A DNA stretch of 64,000 nt, from NCBI GenBank assembly GCA_009917555.1, contig QZDX01000006.1, positions 165,605 through 229,604 of the forward strand. The letters are read 5' to 3'. The notes under the pieces are model-generated. The model searched no databases. It saw only the letters and a program-made list of their open reading frames with translations, and had not been told where the DNA came from. Origin of the DNA: a bacterium 1XD21-13 (GTDB lineage: Bacteria; Bacillota; Clostridia; Lachnospirales; Lachnospiraceae). Both the position numbers and the translations under genes were made by a program. The stretch's first letter is position 1; every line of letters begins with the position of its first letter. This document shows positions 44,996-53,937 of this stretch, piece after piece.

Positions 44996-46259
44996 GTTTC
45001 TTTTTGTCCTTTCTCTTTTCCTTTTCCATCCTGGCAGTGAGCTTTTCTATCTGGTCGGTAATATCAGTCCAGCCGTTCCTTTCTTCAAAAACACCGGAAT
45101 TCAAATAGTTGACCAGCCAGAATTTCACCTGTGTCGCAGTTCCTCCTTTCGCCAGAAACCTGGTGTTCCCTTTTCCCGTATTATTGGTACACCAGATCAC
45201 CATCAGGTCATTTTGAACGCCGGGGAAGAAATTAAGCGCCTGCGTTCCCCATTCCAGGACTGCCTTTGTGTATTTTCCCTCATGGATGCCGTCAATAACC
45301 AGTTCCACATCCCTGGCGGAGAAAAATGTGTGTTCATCATGCCAGCTCTCTCCAAAAATCACCAGAAGCTGGCACCAGTTCCGCATTTGGCCTTTCTGTT
45401 CTCTTTGAAGCTGCTGCCAGAAAGATTTTATGTGTTCCTCAATCTGCCGGGTATCGGCTTCGCTTTTCCCTGCCCCAGTCTCTTCTGTATTTCTCAAAGA
45501 ATCTGGTTTGTCAAAATCAGCAACCGGCTCTGATTCCCCATCTGTATCTTCCGGGCTGGCCGGTGCTATGCCTGGACAGCTACTACTGTCCTCGTCTCCG
45601 GCATCCTCTGCTTCGCCCAGGCAAGCGCCGCTTTCCTCCCATTCGGCGTCCTCTTCCTCGCCGCTTTCCTCTTCATCGTCATATCCATTCTCTATTTTTT
45701 TCCACCCCGAAAGATCAGCACTGCCAGTTAAGAGTTTTTCAAACCAGTCTTTCGCTTCGTCAAGCTCTACGCTTTTATGGTATGATTCATATCCGCCTTT
45801 CGATTCGTCCAAAAATACCGTTAATCGAAAGAGTTCGTAATATATGCAGAAAATCTGACTTATGTTCCCTGTCTCCGGCACCGCAAAAGGCGGCAGAATC
45901 TGGAGTTTGAAAACGCCCCCTTTGTCACTTCCCATCAGGCTTTCCATCTGTTTTTGTAAAGCCTCCACCGTAACATTGGAAGTCCTGTTTCCAGATGTGT
46001 CCGTAAGGATAAACTGGCTGGCAGGTATCTGTTCCGGCTTCTTATCCGACCTGACCAGATCACGCACCCCGTCCCATATTCCCAGCAAGCCAAAGCCCGC
46101 CATGCCAATCCCGATCAGGAGCCGGACAATGCCAATCCCTTCCTTCATTTCAGTAAGTCCGATCACGATCAGACCAAAACCCAGAAATGCAGCATAGCCT
46201 CCCAATATAAGAGGTGTCAGCCGCAGCCGTTTTCCTGTTCCGTTCTTTTTTCTCATCAT
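44988..46259 (-). CDS. membrane protein with long acidic linker
   Basis: This 423-residue protein has two N-terminal helices (LRLTPLILGGYAAFLGFGLI and IVRLLIGIGMAGFGLLGIW), a cytoplasmic beta domain (FKLQILPPFAVPETGNISQ) and, at about residues 190-265, an extreme acidic stretch of E, D and S. The C-terminal part (QLLVIFGESWHDEHTFFS) has strands and an alkaline tail (EKEKRKDKKKHG). No family is recognised. The overlap with the Sel1 gene suggests the two work together. Confidence 0.65.
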   Translation of the reverse strand: MMRKKNGTGKRLRLTPLILGGYAAFLGFGLIVIGLTEMKEGIGIVRLLIGIGMAGFGLLGIWDGVRDLVRSDKKPEQIPASQFILTDTSGNRTSNVTVEALQKQMESLMGSDKGGVFKLQILPPFAVPETGNISQIFCIYYELFRLTVFLDESKGGYESYHKSVELDEAKDWFEKLLTGSADLSGWKKIENGYDDEEESGEEEDAEWEESGACLGEAEDAGDEDSSSCPGIAPASPEDTDGESEPVADFDKPDSLRNTEETGAGKSEADTRQIEEHIKSFWQQLQREQKGQMRNWCQLLVIFGESWHDEHTFFSARDVELVIDGIHEGKYTKAVLEWGTQALNFFPGVQNDLMVIWCTNNTGKGNTRFLAKGGTATQVKFWLVNYLNSGVFEERNGWTDITDQIEKLTARMEKEKRKDKKKHG

Positions 46260-46305
46260 CTACTCCCTGCTAGCTTTCTCATTTTCCTGTCCTGCCGGCT
46301 TGTTC

Positions 46306-47187
46306 TTAAAATCCCACATGAAAAGCCAGACCGGTCTGTTCCTGAACCCTCTCAAGCAAGTCACTCCCTGCGGCCGTCTTTGTCAGTAGCATAAAGCAGA
46401 CCGGTTCCAGCCCCAGAATCAGCAAAGCCTCCAGATCTTTGTGGACATATGCCATCCGCAACGGAAAATCGTCCAAATCCATCAGTTCCGGATGGTCTGA
46501 GAGAGGTTTAAAATCATCCTGAATCCGCTCTGCAATGTTTTGAAAATATTCCTTTGAAAACCTTGCAGGGAAGAAATCGCTGAACAGGCAGGTTGTTTCC
46601 CCTGTATGTTCATGCCAGGCCATTCCCTCCCATTCCTGGATGGAGTGGATTGACAGAAATAACCCATATCCTTCCAAGTGTTGGTTAAACCAAGGGCCTT
46701 GATCCTGCTTATGGACGTTTAAAGGAGTGTGGATAAAAGGGATATTCCGCCTTTTCCAGTATTTCTGATAAGCTGCCACAGCCTTTCGTTTTCCCTCCTC
46801 ATCCCCCTCCTCACAGGCGGTTTCCAGATTATCCAAATATTCCCAGGATATTCCTTTCGGATCATTTTCCTCCCACATATACAGCTCGCCCGAAGTTGTG
46901 CCCTTTTGTATCCCGACCACGCTGTCTTCTCCGGGGGAAAGAAAAAATCCCAGATAGTTTCCCTCCCAGTGAAGAAGCTCCAATGGACGCAGATAACCGC
47001 TGGTGACCAACAGGTCTGCCATGTGCCGATAAATGTCCCGGATAGGAACGGGGAGTTTTACATGGAGCCGCTTCTCTGCCGCCAGGATTTCATCCTCCGA
47101 ATAGCATTTCCATTTTTTCAGGTCGTCCATAAGCTTCGGGCTGATGAACTGTCTTAATATCTTTAGTTCCTTTTCGATTGCGTACAT
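46306..47187 (-). CDS. SMI1/KNR4 (SUKH) family protein, paralogue of the next gene
   Basis: The 293-residue protein begins MYAIEKELKILRQFISPKLM. Its SUKH core is CYSEDEILAAEKRLHVKLPV, PIRDIYRHMADLLVTSGYL and GNYLGFFLSPGEDSVVGIQK. The ATG 47185-47187 follows AAAGGTGAGACT; an upstream in-frame start would give a very basic leader without a ribosome site. The gene at 47192 shares the same order of motifs (YTEEEIDVVEKRLNFKLPQP). They look like tandem duplicates. Confidence 0.83.
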   Translation of the reverse strand: MYAIEKELKILRQFISPKLMDDLKKWKCYSEDEILAAEKRLHVKLPVPIRDIYRHMADLLVTSGYLRPLELLHWEGNYLGFFLSPGEDSVVGIQKGTTSGELYMWEENDPKGISWEYLDNLETACEEGDEEGKRKAVAAYQKYWKRRNIPFIHTPLNVHKQDQGPWFNQHLEGYGLFLSIHSIQEWEGMAWHEHTGETTCLFSDFFPARFSKEYFQNIAERIQDDFKPLSDHPELMDLDDFPLRMAYVHKDLEALLILGLEPVCFMLLTKTAAGSDLLERVQEQTGLAFHVGF

Positions 47188-47191
47188 AGTC

Positions 47192-48115
47192 TCACCTTTG
47201 AAACAGGCCCGCCGCCTGCATCTCCTTTTCTTTTTCTTCCATCCTTTTCCTGCCCTGCCCGTTCCATGACCAGAACAGCATCCCGGTTTTTTCTTCCACC
47301 TGTTCGGCAAAGGAATAGGGAACCGGCTCCCTGGTGATCATCCCATACTTTTGCTGGGCGCTAAAGGATAGAACCAGCAGGGTTTTCTCCGGGTCCGTAT
47401 AAGCATAGACCACATAATCCTCCGGATCTGTACTTTTTCTGGATAATTTCACCCGTATAAGCTCTGCCTTTGTTGAGATGGGAAGCAGCCATTTCTCCAT
47501 CCTCTGGCGGACTTTCCGCATTTCGTCCAATTTCTTTGGCAGGGAACAGCCGATGTAAAAAGGAGACATTTCCTCTGTCATCCGGGATTGGTGCAAATCC
47601 CACCAATCCTGCAAGACCTTATCTAGCACATGTTGGATAATAAAAATATCCCAATAAAAGCAGGCTTTCGAGAAATACTGATTGTATGCGCTTTTTCTTA
47701 CCACCTCTGATTTCGGCTTTTCATCCTTCTCTTCGCCATAACTGTTGACTCCGCTTCGCTGCCAGTTATACACCGAGAGATAGGGGTCTTTTCCGTAGAT
47801 TCCCCAGCCCCGATTGGTTCTCTCCATAGCTGTCACCAACAGATACTTACCGTTCCAATGGAGTTCCTCCGGGCGGCAGAACCAGGTATCTTTCTTATCG
47901 CACATATAGTCGCCCAGCACCAGGTAAAGTTCCCGGAGAGGCTGCGGCAGCTTAAAGTTCAACCGCTTTTCTACTACGTCTATTTCTTCCTCTGTGTAGA
48001 TCTTGCCTGCCTCCAGTTTGGGCTGCCAGCAAAACTCCCTGATCAGTTCCAGTTCCTCACGGATGGAGTACAGCGGGCGTACTTCAAATTTGGGTTTTTC
48101 TTTTTTTAAAAACAT
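47192..48115 (-). CDS. SMI1/KNR4 (SUKH) family protein
   Basis: The 307-residue protein carries YTEEEIDVVEKRLNFKLPQP, LRELYLVLGDYMC and YLLVTAMERTNRGWGIY, then a C-terminal domain with VVYAYTDPEKTLLVLSFSAQ. It is a paralogue of the downstream gene. The ATG 48113-48115 follows GAAGGAGAACTGGTTT. There are four bases between its stop and the next ATG, so translation is coupled. Confidence 0.83.
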   Translation of the reverse strand: MFLKKEKPKFEVRPLYSIREELELIREFCWQPKLEAGKIYTEEEIDVVEKRLNFKLPQPLRELYLVLGDYMCDKKDTWFCRPEELHWNGKYLLVTAMERTNRGWGIYGKDPYLSVYNWQRSGVNSYGEEKDEKPKSEVVRKSAYNQYFSKACFYWDIFIIQHVLDKVLQDWWDLHQSRMTEEMSPFYIGCSLPKKLDEMRKVRQRMEKWLLPISTKAELIRVKLSRKSTDPEDYVVYAYTDPEKTLLVLSFSAQQKYGMITREPVPYSFAEQVEEKTGMLFWSWNGQGRKRMEEKEKEMQAAGLFQR

Positions 48116-48152
48116 AAACCAGTTCTCCTTCATCTGCTTTTGAGATCACGAA

Positions 48153-48923
48153 TCAAATTTCTAACAGCTTTGCAGCATATTCCTCCGGAAGAATCGTATA
48201 CTGGCGATATTCTTCCCGCAGAGCCAGATACTGCTCCGGCACAGCAGACAATGCGGCTTTCAGCCCGTTTTGAATACGCTCTACAACCTGCCGGAATAGC
48301 GGTGTCTGGGAAACCTGTTCCCATGCGTTCATCACATCTGCTGCTTTATTGGATGGGAGCGGCGTACCGGTAAGCTCAATACTGGCATCCGCCAGCATAT
48401 TCAGCATTTCATCCATCTCAGAAAAATCGATTTCCTGTTCGTATTCCTCAAATTCTTCAAAATCCAGCCGCCCGCCACAGGTGGCGACCACTTCCATCAA
48501 AAGAGTAGAAAGCCATGTGAGTATCTGCCATTCACAGGTTTTTCCCCAGGGTATATCTACGAAGTTCCTGGAAAATTCTGCCTGTTCCTCGGTTATTTCT
48601 TCCCCCACATTATAATCAAGGGCAGCGGCATAAAGGTTATTGGCAAAGTCCTGAAAATCGGAGACTTCTTTCTTTCCCTCCAGATAATCCCAAAGAGGAT
48701 CAATCGCCTTCTGAAGAATAGCCGGAACCGTCCTGCCCTGATCCGCCAGGCCCTGGCGAAGTGTGTGCATATATGGTTCCAGAATTAAAAGATTCCCCAA
48801 AAGCCGTGTATGGTTGCTGCTGTCCGCAAAGGCATCGTGGGCTATATCCTGAAAATCCATCATCCAGTTGGCCGCCTTTGGACCGTTTAGTGATGAAAAA
48901 TCTGTATCAAGAGTGTATTTCAT
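48153..48923 (-). CDS. uncharacterised helical protein
   Basis: The 256-residue protein begins MKYTLDTDFSSLNGPKAANW. It contains MHTLRQGLADQGRTVPAILQ, KAIDPLWDYLEGKKEVSDFQ and a C-terminal acidic helical part. The pattern looks like an all-helical soluble fold. I recognise no family. GACAAGGAGGAATAT precedes the ATG. It precedes the SUKH pair in the array. Confidence 0.6.
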   Translation of the reverse strand: MKYTLDTDFSSLNGPKAANWMMDFQDIAHDAFADSSNHTRLLGNLLILEPYMHTLRQGLADQGRTVPAILQKAIDPLWDYLEGKKEVSDFQDFANNLYAAALDYNVGEEITEEQAEFSRNFVDIPWGKTCEWQILTWLSTLLMEVVATCGGRLDFEEFEEYEQEIDFSEMDEMLNMLADASIELTGTPLPSNKAADVMNAWEQVSQTPLFRQVVERIQNGLKAALSAVPEQYLALREEYRQYTILPEEYAAKLLEI

Positions 48924-48962
48924 ATATTCCTCCTTGTCTTACTTGCTCATATTAAAAGATAG

Positions 48963-49223
48963 TCAGCTTATATGCCTGTCTTGTATCCTTGCACAATCTT
49001 TACAACGCCCTAACTTATCTAACTCCAGTTTGCAAAGCGTTCTTGATAGTTCGCTGTAAACTGCTTTATTTTCAAGAGTAATGCAAAAATCATCCTGTTC
49101 TATCACGGGGCTATACCCTTTATGTCCACAGATACAACAGATATTTATGTACTTTTTAGCGGAGCGGTTCCAATTTTCAATATATAAAGAATAACCCCGC
49201 TTTCTATGCTTGCTATGTGACAT
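48963..49223 (-). CDS. small zinc-ribbon protein
   Basis: This basic 86-residue protein has NICCICGHKGYSPVIEQDDF and LDKLGRCKDCARIQDRHIS. The two CxxC pairs about 45 residues apart form a zinc ribbon. A possible nucleic-acid-binding role is inferred from the basic N-terminus. The ATG follows GGAGGCAAAG. No family name is assigned. Confidence 0.6.
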   Translation of the reverse strand: MSHSKHRKRGYSLYIENWNRSAKKYINICCICGHKGYSPVIEQDDFCITLENKAVYSELSRTLCKLELDKLGRCKDCARIQDRHIS

Positions 49224-49280
49224 CTTTGCCTCCGCAAATCCTTATTTTATTTCTCAATCTATATCAATATTTCTGCTTTT

Positions 49281-49625
49281 CTACGATTCAACAACACGAA
49301 TACTATATACATTGATAATTTGTGCAGGATATGATTCCGCAATAGAACCGTCATATTCAATTTCCAGAACATCCCCAACTTCCGGCTCTGGTGAGGGATT
49401 CATATTTATCATGGGAATAGTTATTTGGTCTGCACTGTTCAATTCTGTGCTTCCTTCCATCGGCTCGACAAGGTAATAACCATCCTGTATTTCTAATATA
49501 GTTGCCTGGAATGTAACTGTTTCGTCTCCGCCCACTTCCGATTCTCCATCGCCACTGGACGTTCCACAGGCAGCGATTGTTAATATAAGACCCAGTGTTA
49601 AAATTAGCAGCAAATGTTTTTTCAT
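49281..49625 (-). CDS. DUF3221-like lipoprotein
   Basis: The 114-residue lipoprotein begins MKKHLLLILTLGLILTIAAC, lipobox IAAC. The mature domain (TFQATILEIQDGYYLVEPME, SADQITIPMI, VGDVLEIEYDGSIAESYPAQ) is a small OB-like barrel matching the DUF3221/YobA pattern. The ATG 49623-49625 follows AGGAGGTCATATGCT. It lies in a stretch of small lipoproteins and two-helix proteins. Confidence 0.78.
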   Translation of the reverse strand: MKKHLLLILTLGLILTIAACGTSSGDGESEVGGDETVTFQATILEIQDGYYLVEPMEGSTELNSADQITIPMINMNPSPEPEVGDVLEIEYDGSIAESYPAQIINVYSIRVVES

Positions 49626-49671
49626 AGCATATGACCTCCTAAAAACCGAGTAAATTCCAGATCCCTGACTT

Positions 49672-49839
49672 TTATTTGTTATCTTTGCTGAAAAATCCAA
49701 TTACAGCCATGATAAAGCCAACCAGCACAAGGATGGCTGCAGGCCAGAAAGCATATATTGGCATAATATTTAATCCCATAAGAATAAGTAAAGCGATACC
49801 CAAGAGCATCAGGCTATTGCCAAACATAATTTTCTTCAT
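49672..49839 (-). CDS. small two-helix membrane protein
   Basis: A 55-residue protein, MKKIMFGNSLMLLGIALLIL, then WPAAILVLVGFIMAVIGFFS and a short charged tail. Two hydrophobic helices form nearly the whole chain. The ATG 49837-49839 follows GAGAGGACAAATACA. It resembles the small proteins at 49887, 51046, 53682 and 54944, which share the KKI(M/V)LLG start and a (V/I)GLF..D end. Confidence 0.65.
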   Translation of the reverse strand: MKKIMFGNSLMLLGIALLILMGLNIMPIYAFWPAAILVLVGFIMAVIGFFSKDNK

Positions 49840-49886
49840 TGTATTTGTCCTCTCAAATTCTGATTGTTTTTTCGGCAAACTGTATA

Positions 49887-50048
49887 TTACGGCTTTTTCC
49901 TGCCATCAATCGCTTGAATCGTACACGCAAAACCCGCAATCACCGCAAACAGCGTTGCGCCACCCATAGCCTGATTCATTCCTGATCCCATAAAAAAGCC
50001 AATAACAGCAGCAATTATAATTATCACAACAGAAATAATTGTCCGCAT
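49887..50048 (-). CDS. small two-helix membrane protein
   Basis: A 53-residue frame begins MRTIISVVIIIIAAVIGFFM and ends TIQAIDGRKKP. Two hydrophobic segments surround the motif MGSGMNQAMGGATLFAVIAG. GGAGGTTTTAAGT precedes the ATG. A longer overlapping frame on the same strand lacks a ribosome site and has a cysteine-rich, unnatural sequence, so this frame is preferred. Confidence 0.7.
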   Translation of the reverse strand: MRTIISVVIIIIAAVIGFFMGSGMNQAMGGATLFAVIAGFACTIQAIDGRKKP

Positions 50049-50089
50049 ACTTAAAACCTCCACTTATTTCAACAGGAAAATTTCTGGAT

Positions 50090-50581
50090 TTAATCGCCAG
50101 CATTTTTCGTTATTTTTGTCAGAGACATTTGTAACTGATACACATTTTCTTCACCACTCTTATTTTTTGTTGTAAGCTCAAAATAGAGAACATTCTCCAA
50201 ATCATTTACATCATCTATTTTTATTCTTCTGATTATACTGTCTCCTGATATCTGTCCCAAATCGCCGGAAACATTGACCATGCCCCCCGTCATATCTACT
50301 GTACTATTGGAAAGAATAACGTCCCTTTCACTGCCAGACATGGTGTAAAATGTGGTAGAATATGAGGTAATATCAGCTGGAAGGTCACCTGTTACTTTCA
50401 AGTCACCACCAGCAAATATTTCCTCTGTGCCATTCAAAACAATAACGCCATTTGAGACTGTAAGCTGTTCATTCTCGCCACTAAAAGAATAAACTGTCAG
50501 CTGATCCGGTTCTTCTTTTCCGCATCCGGATAATGCCAGCGTAAGTATTGCCATATAAACAAATACTTTTGTCTTTATCAT
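50090..50581 (-). CDS. lipoprotein of unknown function
   Basis: The 163-residue lipoprotein begins MIKTKVFVYMAILTLALSGC (lipobox LSGC), with mature VYSFSGENEQLTVSNGVIVL and YFELTTKNKSGEENVYQLQM. The mature part is beta-rich. The ATG 50579-50581 follows GGAGCATTGGAC. It belongs to a lipoprotein cluster (49281, 50090, 50612) and may be an extracellular immunity factor. No family recognised. Confidence 0.7.
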   Translation of the reverse strand: MIKTKVFVYMAILTLALSGCGKEEPDQLTVYSFSGENEQLTVSNGVIVLNGTEEIFAGGDLKVTGDLPADITSYSTTFYTMSGSERDVILSNSTVDMTGGMVNVSGDLGQISGDSIIRRIKIDDVNDLENVLYFELTTKNKSGEENVYQLQMSLTKITKNAGD

Positions 50582-50611
50582 GTCCAATGCTCCTTCATTT
50601 GGCAGTATATG

Positions 50612-50947
50612 TTATTCCATTTCCTCTCTCAGTTCAAAAAGAGTCCACTCATTATTAAGCAAGACAACAAATCCGTCAGAAGTCATTGCATATGGAGAAT
50701 CCAGTCCATCAAAATTTGACTGTCCATCTTCCTCCGGCCATTGTGTAAGAGAAACTGTTGATGTAATCCTCCCAATAATTGCATCCTCAGCCACTTCACC
50801 GGGTACTTGTTTTCCTGTAGTACAATAAATATCGCCATCATACATCACAGATGGTGCATAGGTATCAGGTGTGGATACTTCCTCACCACACCCTGACAGC
50901 CCTAAAGCAATCATTACCAGAAGAGGTATTGCAATATATCTTTTCAT
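50612..50947 (-). CDS. lipoprotein of unknown function
   Basis: The 111-residue lipoprotein begins MKRYIAIPLLVMIALGLSGC, lipobox LSGC. The mature part, CTTGKQVPGEVAEDAIIGRI and AMTSDGFVVLLNNEWTLFEL, is beta-rich. ATGGAGGTATTTT precedes the ATG. No family recognised. Confidence 0.7.
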   Translation of the reverse strand: MKRYIAIPLLVMIALGLSGCGEEVSTPDTYAPSVMYDGDIYCTTGKQVPGEVAEDAIIGRITSTVSLTQWPEEDGQSNFDGLDSPYAMTSDGFVVLLNNEWTLFELREEME

Positions 50948-51045
50948 AAAATACCTCCATCTCAACTTCCAATTTCTGTACTTGAATTATAAGTCTCACG
51001 TCTCCCTTATCTGGAATCTTTATATTCCTGTCTGCAAGCCATAGG

Positions 51046-51231
51046 CTACTCATCCTTTATCAGCCCGTATATCCCCAGAGCAGCACCTACAATCATCACA
51101 ATGATTCCAAGATACTGTGGTACTTGCATATAACCTGCCTGTACCTCCACATGGGCAACCCCTAATGTGCCAACCGAATACATAATGGCTCCGCCCACAA
51201 ATGCAAAGCCCCCTAACACAACTTTTTTCAT
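51046..51231 (-). CDS. small two-helix membrane protein
   Basis: A 61-residue protein with two hydrophobic segments (VVLGGFAFVGGAIMYSVGT and YLGIIVMIVGAALGIYGLIK). AAAGGAAACGGC precedes the ATG. It resembles the other small two-helix proteins of this part of the array. Confidence 0.6.
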   Translation of the reverse strand: MKKVVLGGFAFVGGAIMYSVGTLGVAHVEVQAGYMQVPQYLGIIVMIVGAALGIYGLIKDE

Positions 51232-51269
51232 GCCGTTTCCTTTCCACGCACGATATCCTTAAAAACCAC

Positions 51270-52031
51270 CTATGCTGTATACAGGTTCTCTCTTTTTAAC
51301 ACCACAAATATCTTTTTCCGCATATCTTTACTTATCTTTTCAATGGCTGCTACATACCCGTCTTTATCCTGCTCCAGCCATGTACAGATAAAGCTCCGGT
51401 AAAACTCCTTTTCCACTTTCGTTTTTCCAGGCCCTGCATAGACTGCAGAATACATCTGCATAATATCTTCTTCTGATAATTGATATGTCTGGACTGTATG
51501 CTCAAGAAAAGAGTGTGTGTAAGCGGCTCCCAGCTCGCGCAGCATCTCCCTCACTGGTCCCCGTACCATATCCACATATCCCTTTTTTATTCCATAAGCC
51601 ACGAGCCTTTCTGTAAATGTGCATACCTTTGATAAATAGCAGAGTTCCACATTTTTTCTGTACGGAAATCCCATGATGTATTTATTCGCCGGCATTGTTT
51701 CCGGCATTACGTCTGTTTCTCCTGAAAGCCAGGACCGGAACGCCTGCTCTTCTACAGCATTGCTGTTGATAAATTCCATCTGGTAAGCCCAGGCTGCTGC
51801 CTCCTCTTTTGCAATATCGGTGCCTTTTCCTTCCGAATTCAAGAAGATCAGGATATACCCTTTTCCCACATGGTTTGAATCCCGGAATGCTTTCCTGGCA
51901 GCCTCTTCGTTCTGGAGAACAAGGGCTTTAAAATCCTGTTCTTCTTTTTTGCTCAGGCCCATGCCGCTGGCCTGTATATATTCTTTAATTCCTTTTTCTG
52001 ATTCCCGCTTTTCTTTCCATGCTCCGTGCAT
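51270..52031 (-). CDS. uncharacterised soluble protein
   Basis: The 253-residue protein, MHGAWKEKRESEKGIKEYIQ, contains FKALVLQNEEAARKAFRDSN, GYILIFLNSEGKGTDIAKEE and CYLSKVCTFTERLVAYGIKK, a mixed fold without membrane segments. I chose the ATG at 52029-52031 behind AAGGGAAGAATCAT; a longer frame lacks a ribosome site. It lies next to the DUF4299-like gene. No family recognised. Confidence 0.6.
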   Translation of the reverse strand: MHGAWKEKRESEKGIKEYIQASGMGLSKKEEQDFKALVLQNEEAARKAFRDSNHVGKGYILIFLNSEGKGTDIAKEEAAAWAYQMEFINSNAVEEQAFRSWLSGETDVMPETMPANKYIMGFPYRKNVELCYLSKVCTFTERLVAYGIKKGYVDMVRGPVREMLRELGAAYTHSFLEHTVQTYQLSEEDIMQMYSAVYAGPGKTKVEKEFYRSFICTWLEQDKDGYVAAIEKISKDMRKKIFVVLKRENLYTA

Positions 52032-52045
52032 ATGATTCTTCCCTT

Positions 52046-52927
52046 TCAGTGCAGTTTCCCGGTCAGCTCTTCCAACTCCGCTTTTGTTATAGGCGGGATC
52101 AGGATATGGTCTGCATCGAACTGCCGGACACCATCCCACCTTCTCATTTCCTCAATAAAACTCCCATAAGGGAACATCCCCTCCAGTACGCGATTCTCAC
52201 TGTAAAGTACAAACTGGACGAACCCTTCTGTTATTTTCAGTTTACTCAGATTCAGGAACCCGTCAGCACGGACAGGAAAAACACTCTCACATTCTTCTGT
52301 CAAGGCATAAAAGGCTCCTATCTCCTTTGTATCGTTTTTCTGCAGAAGCCTCGGCTTTGCGTAATAGACATCCAATGCCTGAATATCATGCAGCGTCTGC
52401 TCGAAGTCTGAAAGATCTGTACATGCCTCCCATGCGGCTGCCTTGTCCTCCGTCAGTGTATAAGGCCACCTCGCCAGTGTAAGGATATAACTCCCAAATT
52501 CTTTATTCCCACAAAACTGGTTCAGTGACTTCCGATTGAACATGGCAAAACTCTCAATCCCCTGCTCCAGTTCCCTGATGCTGAAAGCCCTCTCTTCCTC
52601 CACACAGTACATTTCCACTCTGCCCAGGCGCCTTTCCATCTCACCTGCAAGCCTGGTAAAATCCGTAATCTCTGCTTTGGTGGTAGGGATATTATAGCTT
52701 ATCTCATAATATCCTTCCCTGGCTTTGCTGCCATCAAAAAAGATCCCCCGCCCTATACGCTCAGGATTATAAAAAACAGCGGTTCCCTGGCTCTCTTCAT
52801 TTTCCTGAAGTATATAAAAATCATTATTGGAACCATAGCAAAAGCCGCAGGAATGAGCCAGCGATGGGATATCAAGTACCGTCTTTCCAAATAGTTTCTT
52901 CTGTCTGATCTGCAAAGTAAATGCCAT
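52046..52927 (-). CDS. DUF4299 family protein
   Basis: The 293-residue protein starts MAFTLQIRQKKLFGKTVLDI, typical of DUF4299 (F.I..KK..FGK.....L). Further matches are IGRGIFFDGSKAREGYYEIS, FAMFNRKSLNQFCGNKE and LNLSKLKITEGFVQFVLYSE. DUF4299 has no known function; family members are found in Streptococcus and clostridial accessory arrays. GGGAGATTTTGTT precedes the ATG. Confidence 0.78.
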   Translation of the reverse strand: MAFTLQIRQKKLFGKTVLDIPSLAHSCGFCYGSNNDFYILQENEESQGTAVFYNPERIGRGIFFDGSKAREGYYEISYNIPTTKAEITDFTRLAGEMERRLGRVEMYCVEEERAFSIRELEQGIESFAMFNRKSLNQFCGNKEFGSYILTLARWPYTLTEDKAAAWEACTDLSDFEQTLHDIQALDVYYAKPRLLQKNDTKEIGAFYALTEECESVFPVRADGFLNLSKLKITEGFVQFVLYSENRVLEGMFPYGSFIEEMRRWDGVRQFDADHILIPPITKAELEELTGKLH

Positions 52928-53022
52928 AACAAAATCTCCCTATTTATACAAATGAATGTGTTTCAGCTTTTCGTATCTCCTTTTTCGGAAAAGAGCAAAC
53001 TGGAATTGCTTTTATATTTCAG

Positions 53023-53259
53023 CTAATTTATTGCATCTCGGATGTTATTAAAGATTTTACACCCATTCTCACGGAGCTTTTCTTGAACGATTTTTTCTAA
53101 ATGTTCATCTTCTATAAGCACATACGATTTATCTACTATGTCTATTATTACAAATTCTTCTCGAAACTCATTCTTTACCAAAGCATATCGTTCTGGGGAT
53201 TCCCAAATATCTTTAAAACGACCATAGTCTTTTGAGTTAATATTATCAATAATTTTCAT
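53023..53259 (-). CDS. small uncharacterised protein
   Basis: A 78-residue acidic protein, MKIIDNINSKDYGRFKDIWE, FREEFVIIDIVDKSYVLIED. It is a mixed helix-strand fold. The ATG 53257-53259 follows GGGAGTTGGAG. No family recognised; position in the array is the only clue to role. Confidence 0.55.
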   Translation of the reverse strand: MKIIDNINSKDYGRFKDIWESPERYALVKNEFREEFVIIDIVDKSYVLIEDEHLEKIVQEKLRENGCKIFNNIRDAIN

Positions 53260-53299
53260 CTCCAACTCCCGATTTTTCCATTTCTACAAGTAGAATTTG

Positions 53300-53635
53300 T
53301 TAATCTTCATTCATAACCGTAACATGCTCAACAACACCGTTTCTGTCATAATAAACAATGATGCAATATGTATTATTAGTTTTCCAAATGTCGCCCCACA
53401 TTCCTGACAGGAAATTATCTGGTTCTCCCCACACTTCCATTAACTGCGTATTCTTGTAACCTTGTAATTGTTCTGTTGTATAAACTACACCTTTGTTTTG
53501 GTAATAAGAAACTATCAATTCCTTTGACGGAATGTTATCATTGCTCTTTCGATTGTAATATCCATAGAACCAAGCAGATGCACATAGTACAGCAACCATT
53601 ATTATTGCAAAAACAAATAATGCCTTCTTTTTCAT
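53300..53635 (-). CDS. membrane-anchored small protein, paralogue of 26552-26887
   Basis: The 111-residue protein begins MKKKALFVFAIIMVAVLC and keeps all motifs of its paralogue: TEQLQGYKNTQLMEVWGEPD, LSGMWGDIWKTNNTY and VVYDRNG-type end (VYYDRNGVVEHVTVMNED). The ATG 53633-53635 follows AAGGAGGGTGATTGT. DNA similarity continues about 40 bases downstream (CGATTTTTCC.TTCTA.AA.TAG.ATTTGTTAATCT) and over the upstream leader. Confidence 0.75.
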   Translation of the reverse strand: MKKKALFVFAIIMVAVLCASAWFYGYYNRKSNDNIPSKELIVSYYQNKGVVYTTEQLQGYKNTQLMEVWGEPDNFLSGMWGDIWKTNNTYCIIVYYDRNGVVEHVTVMNED

Positions 53636-53681
53636 ACAATCACCCTCCTTGTAAACTGGAAGTTGACACATTACTCTCGAC

Positions 53682-53834
53682 TCAATTTCTCGTATCTTTG
53701 TCCTGTATGAATAAACCTATAATTGCAATCAAAAGACCGACAATGCCACCCCCAAAAGCTATAATATTATTTATAGATAGTGCAATCGCAGCTAAAATTA
53801 CAGCAATTCCTAATAGCATAATTTTTTTGCTCAT
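53682..53834 (-). CDS. small two-helix membrane protein
   Basis: A 50-residue frame, MSKKIMLLGIAVILAAIALS then FGGGIVGLLIAIIGLFIQDK and the tail DTRN. AAGGAGATAAAGCA precedes the ATG. It belongs to the small two-helix group near 49.7-55.1 kb, with the nearest match to the gene at 49672. Confidence 0.65.
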   Translation of the reverse strand: MSKKIMLLGIAVILAAIALSINNIIAFGGGIVGLLIAIIGLFIQDKDTRN

Positions 53835-53937
53835 TGCTTTATCTCCTTACAAATTCCGATTTTTCAGTTCTACAAACTGGAATTTAACAATTAGTAGGAT
53901 TGTTTGTAGGTTTGTATCATTTAGTTCAGAACTATAA

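Noticed and set aside
49906..50103. 65-codon minus-strand frame rich in cysteine and tyrosine
   Set aside because: The overlapping 53-codon frame at 49887-50048 has the ribosome site and a normal membrane-protein sequence.
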